Of a DNA stretch of 64,000 bases, positions 61,623 through 64,000 are shown in pieces. Made by a program: the position numbers and the translations under genes. The stretch covers positions 131,351-195,350 of the forward strand of contig CAJUOB010000001.1 in assembly GCA_910587915.1 (NCBI GenBank), in the 5' to 3' direction. The stretch's first letter is position 1, and the number at the start of each line of letters is the position of its first letter. The notes below the pieces were generated by a model that was given only the letters and a program-made list of their open reading frames with translations, did no database searches and was not told the DNA's origin. Origin of the DNA: an uncultured Muribaculaceae bacterium (lineage in GTDB: Bacteria > Bacteroidota > Bacteroidia > Bacteroidales > Muribaculaceae).

Positions 61623-62632
61623 CAGTCGAGGAGTTTTTTGAGGGTTTCGGAGGCTACCGACGCCCATGGCGTGCGGCACAGCTGTGTGCCGGTTGAGTCG
61701 CAGACTATGTAGAATGGCAGTCGGGGCACAGCGAGGCGCTCAACGGAAGCGGCGACAAGACCGCCGGGAACCCATGCCTGGGCCCATTTGGCGCTGTCGG
61801 GAGTGGTGTAGCGTTTCCAGTCGTTTATATCGGGAGCGAGTCCGAGGTCTAGTACGGCAAGACGCTTGTATTTCTGCTTTTCGATGCGACGTAGCATCGG
61901 CAATATGCTGTCGGCACGGCCGGAACGCTCATCGGACATCACCACAAGGCTATATGCTTTATCGGCAGGACGGAAAGTGCGGATTGAATCGTTGAGATCG
62001 AGATATTTCACAGGCAGCATTGGCTCGGAAGCGGTTTCCGACACTATGCGCTGCAACAGATAGTTATATCCATCGGTGAGCGTCGACGGGCGAGCCTGAG
62101 GCTCTATCATGGCCAGAAGAGAGTCGGCAAGTTCGGGCTGTACGGCGCTGTCGAAGGCCGTGGTGAGCAGTAAAGTCGACACAATGTTGTCGCGGTGTGA
62201 ATCGATATATCGGGCAATGACACTGTTTGCAGCCAAAGCTCCGGCCTGAAGGCTATCGGTGTTCTGCCGAAGGAAGCGGGCCCATTCCGATGAAGTGTCG
62301 TCGCCACTGATCTCGATATCATAGGGATTGGCTCGGGCAAGCTTCACATCGAGCGTCTGTCCGTTGCGGGCATAGAGACGACCGAGCAGCTTGTAGTCGT
62401 AGTCGTAGATCTCGACAATGGCCGGTTGGCGTGCAGTTCCGAAAAACTCGAACTCACCTTCGCGGGCAGCAGTGATCTGCGTGCGGTAAGCGCCATCGGC
62501 ATAGTAGCCCACACGGAGATTGAGCGAAGGATTACCCTCGATGGTACCGTTGACACGGAACTGCTCGGTATTGGTGCATGAAACGGCGCCCGCACATAGG
62601 GCCGCGCAAAGGACAGAGTATATGTATTTCAT
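61622..62632 (-). CDS. Lipoprotein with DUF4369 and thioredoxin-like fold lacking CxxC
   Basis: 336 residues, lipobox Cys19 (AGAVSC). The N-terminal ~100 residues resemble DUF4369 (FRVNGTIEGNPSLNLRVGYY; FEFFGTARQPAIVEIYDYDYKLLGRLY). The C-terminal ~110 residues resemble a thioredoxin-like domain (YSLVVMSDERSGRADSILPMLRRIEKQ; YKRLAVLDLGLAPDINDWKRY; LPFYIVCDSTGTQLCRTPWASV), but the redox CxxC is replaced by SDERSG. So the fold is likely a binding or scaffold module rather than an oxidoreductase. It overlaps pldA and comM by one base each (TGATG), a tightly coupled operon. Confidence 0.75.
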   Translation of the reverse strand: MKYIYSVLCAALCAGAVSCTNTEQFRVNGTIEGNPSLNLRVGYYADGAYRTQITAAREGEFEFFGTARQPAIVEIYDYDYKLLGRLYARNGQTLDVKLARANPYDIEISGDDTSSEWARFLRQNTDSLQAGALAANSVIARYIDSHRDNIVSTLLLTTAFDSAVQPELADSLLAMIEPQARPSTLTDGYNYLLQRIVSETASEPMLPVKYLDLNDSIRTFRPADKAYSLVVMSDERSGRADSILPMLRRIEKQKYKRLAVLDLGLAPDINDWKRYTTPDSAKWAQAWVPGGLVAASVERLAVPRLPFYIVCDSTGTQLCRTPWASVASETLKKLLD

Positions 62633-63492
62633 CAGAAGTCGCTGAATAGCTTGGGTTTTATAAGGAGTCCCACACGTATCTGGGAGTGAAATTTATTGTA
62701 TTCGAGAAGGCCTTCACCGTATCCGTTGTAGAACTGAAGGAAAAGATACTGATTATCGCGCTTGAAAATGCGGTACGACAGATCGACTATAACATTGGCA
62801 TTGAGGTTCCAACCCTTACGCTTGACTACGGTGACACCACCGCTGAAACGTCGGTTATCGCTCACCACCTGAAGCCCGGTCTGCCAGAAGCCGCAGTAGT
62901 CCACGATGTCGCGGTTGTTCTCGCCATCGACTATGGGCACCCATATTTTGCCATGCACCATCAGATTTTTGGTTACGAACACATTGGCGGCAAGAGCAAC
63001 TCGGTTCCACGAACGCGACTGTATGCTATCGCGGCCATTACTCTCGTGCTCGATCATGAAGGTGAGTTTGCCGATGTAGCGGTTTTTCACGAAGAGGGGT
63101 TTTGTGATGCCGATACCGGGATTGAAGTTGAGGTCGGTCATGGGCATGGAGTTCTCGAGCACATTCCAGAAACATTTCTGTGTGTAGAAGAGGTAGAGGT
63201 ATGTACCCCAGGGAAGAGTGGAGCGCGTAAGTCGCTGTGCGATCGATATTTGGAATTTAATATTTGTATTCTGCTTGGTTGCCTTAGGGCCGACAGAAGG
63301 TCCGAAAATGAAGTAGTTGTCCTTGTAGAGACCGAAGTATGGTTGGTTGGAGAAATCGCGTTTCACACTGTCGGCATCCAGCGGATCACCTCCACCCGTG
63401 ACAAGAATCTGCGCACCGGCCACCAAGGTCGAGAGCGCAAATAATAAAGCGAAAATGCTTCGCTTGCATAATGTGGTATATCGATGTAGCAT
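62632..63492 (-). CDS. pldA: Outer-membrane phospholipase A (PldA-like)
   Basis: 286 residues, signal peptide up to VAGA. A 12-strand barrel typical of OMPLA: PYFGLYKDNYFIFGPSVG, LTRSTLPWGTYLYLFYTQKCFWN (blocks), the catalytic EHESNGRDSIQSRSWNRV with His149, Ser151 and Asn163 matching the E. coli triad, and a QFYNGYGEGLLEYN strand near the end with terminal Phe. The dimer hydrolyses phospholipids misplaced in the outer leaflet of the outer membrane. First gene of the operon with the thioredoxin-like lipoprotein and comM. Confidence 0.93.
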   Translation of the reverse strand: MLHRYTTLCKRSIFALLFALSTLVAGAQILVTGGGDPLDADSVKRDFSNQPYFGLYKDNYFIFGPSVGPKATKQNTNIKFQISIAQRLTRSTLPWGTYLYLFYTQKCFWNVLENSMPMTDLNFNPGIGITKPLFVKNRYIGKLTFMIEHESNGRDSIQSRSWNRVALAANVFVTKNLMVHGKIWVPIVDGENNRDIVDYCGFWQTGLQVVSDNRRFSGGVTVVKRKGWNLNANVIVDLSYRIFKRDNQYLFLQFYNGYGEGLLEYNKFHSQIRVGLLIKPKLFSDF

Positions 63493-63497
63493 AGGTG

Positions 63498-63505
63498 CAA
63501 AAATA
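63498..63505 (-). promoter_or_regulatory. -7 box (TATTTTTG) of the pldA operon
   Basis: Exact TAnnTTTG on the minus strand, only 5 nt from the pldA ATG at 63492. This implies a leaderless transcript unless a second promoter exists. No -33 box at the usual spacing. Confidence 0.45.
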
Positions 63506-63541
63506 CGGAAAAATCCGTTGGGAAAATGCTACATCCGAGCA

Positions 63542-63557
63542 ATTATTGGACAATAAT
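63542..63557. promoter_or_regulatory. Inverted repeat between divergent pldA and the next gene, possible operator
   Basis: ATTATTG (63542-63548), 2-nt gap, CAATAAT (63551-63557). It lies between the minus-strand -7 box at 63498-63505 and the plus-strand -7 box at 63582-63589. Binding role is inference. Confidence 0.35.
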
Positions 63558-63581
63558 GCGAAAATACAGTATATCTTGACT

Positions 63582-63589
63582 TATCTTTG
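63582..63589 (+). promoter_or_regulatory. -7 box (TATCTTTG) of the gene at the right edge
   Basis: Exact TAnnTTTG, 20 bp before the ATG at 63610; no clear -33 box. Confidence 0.5.
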
Positions 63590-63609
63590 CAGAAAAAGAA
63601 AGAGACAGC

Positions 63610-64000
63610 ATGTTGGGAAGCATTGAATTTTACGTTGTCGCGGCCTTTGTGGCGGCTGCGGTGATAGGTATTGTGGCGATGCCGAAATCGCGTGGAGAAG
63701 TCCGTACATTTCTCTATGCCGGCGAACTCGATTCATCGGCATGCGACACAGAACCGTCGGTGGTGGCCCACGTAGACAATCATGGGCGCCTCGAAATATA
63801 CCGCTATGGACTCGAAGGTGTCGGCATGGCCGGCGCATTCAGCCTCGCCGTGAAGATAAACGGTTTCGACGTGACAATAGAAGAGCGGCTTACCACCGGC
63901 AACATGAGTGCCGGGGAAGCCGCCATGGGATATGCATGTATCGATTGTCTCGGGCCTGAACGCTACCACATACAGTACCGCAGCGAAGCCACGGGACGCA
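63610..64000 (+). CDS. Unrecognised membrane-anchored protein, 3' end missing
   Basis: Open from the ATG at 63610 to the window end (130 codons plus one base), no stop. It opens with one hydrophobic segment (MLGSIEFYVVAAFVAAAVIG, then IVAMP), so it is an N-terminally anchored or signal-bearing protein. A beta-rich region follows (TFLYAGELDSSACDTEPSVV; GRLEIYRYGLEGVGMAGAFS; YACIDCLGPERYHIQYRS). I do not recognise the family. It is divergent from the pldA operon and has its own -7 box. Confidence 0.65.
   Translation, partial: MLGSIEFYVVAAFVAAAVIGIVAMPKSRGEVRTFLYAGELDSSACDTEPSVVAHVDNHGRLEIYRYGLEGVGMAGAFSLAVKINGFDVTIEERLTTGNMSAGEAAMGYACIDCLGPERYHIQYRSEATGR

Noticed and set aside
61623..61679. 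19-codon N-terminal extension of ComM
   Set aside because: It would lie inside the upstream gene; the ATG at 61622 forms a TGATG overlap and fits the family N-terminus (MLVKSYAAAVKG).
1..64000. Search for tRNA, rRNA, transposase, integrase and phage genes
   Set aside because: No cloverleaf with a GGTTCGAAT-type arm, no rRNA segment and no recombinase or capsid-like protein was seen on either strand; a covariance-model scan would be needed to exclude a small RNA.

Overview
The window looks like a piece of a Bacteroidales chromosome, most likely the Muribaculaceae or a close relative. The reasons are a SusC/SusD-type glycan locus, a one-protein hybrid two-component regulator, three cargo-like proteins with type IX secretion (T9SS) C-termini, promoters of the Bacteroidetes TAnnTTTG type, no Shine-Dalgarno pattern, and a moderately high GC content (mid-50s % by eye). 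The species assignment is inference. No rRNA, tRNA, CRISPR array, intact transposase or phage gene was seen.

Layout. 1-2.1 kb: 3' part of an Ig-like (Big_2) repeat surface protein with an apparently exact 492-bp tandem duplication. 2.3-3.3 kb: GH43-like secreted protein. 3.6-10.1 kb: LytS/LytTR two-component pair followed by a TolC-MacA-MacB-type efflux operon, separated by a MITE-like inverted-repeat element. 10.1-26.6 kb: a galactan utilisation locus with a divergent hybrid sensor/regulator, a clan GH-A enzyme (GH5- or GH147-like), SusC, SusD, a surface glycan-binding lipoprotein, a GH53 endo-galactanase lipoprotein and a GH2 beta-galactosidase. 26.9-33.5 kb: outer-membrane beta-barrel receptor (minus strand) and a large T9SS cargo protein. 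33.6-36.9 kb: asd and a CPA2 antiporter. 37.0-38.9 kb: an AT-rich two-gene island, a C10 (streptopain-like) peptidase lipoprotein plus an unknown lipoprotein. 39.0-47.7 kb: tcdA (minus) and a 2607-residue subtilisin-like T9SS protease. 47.8-49.5 kb: RsmI-like methyltransferase and a metallo-beta-lactamase-fold hydrolase. 49.5-56.8 kb: a mannoside operon with a divergent AraC regulator, a mannose-6-phosphate isomerase fused to a kinase-like domain, a ROK kinase, a GH92 enzyme and an MFS transporter. 56.9-59.0 kb: rsmA and mgtE. 59.1-63.5 kb: GC-rich palindromes, a broken copy of the comM 3' end, an AT-rich lipoprotein gene, then the minus-strand operon pldA, thioredoxin-like lipoprotein, comM. 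63.6 kb to the end: start of an unrecognised gene.

How the genes fit together. In the galactan locus the regulator should sense released oligosaccharide in the periplasm. GH53 on the cell surface cuts beta-1,4-galactan, SusD and the binding lipoprotein capture the chains, SusC imports them, and GH2 (with the GH-A enzyme) trims them to galactose. In the mannoside operon GH92 frees mannose or a mannose phosphate, the MFS protein imports sugar, the ROK protein phosphorylates it, and the isomerase feeds it into glycolysis.

Points most worth a second look: (i) the GH92 protein has Gln where alpha-mannosidases carry the catalytic acid Glu (GNQP instead of GNEP), a change linked to mannose-1-phosphate-6-mannose cleavage; (ii) a 30-bp direct repeat over the comM stop codon flanks an AT-rich gene, resembling attL/attR; (iii) the AT-rich C10 peptidase pair; (iv) several gene 3' ends end inside intergenic repeats.
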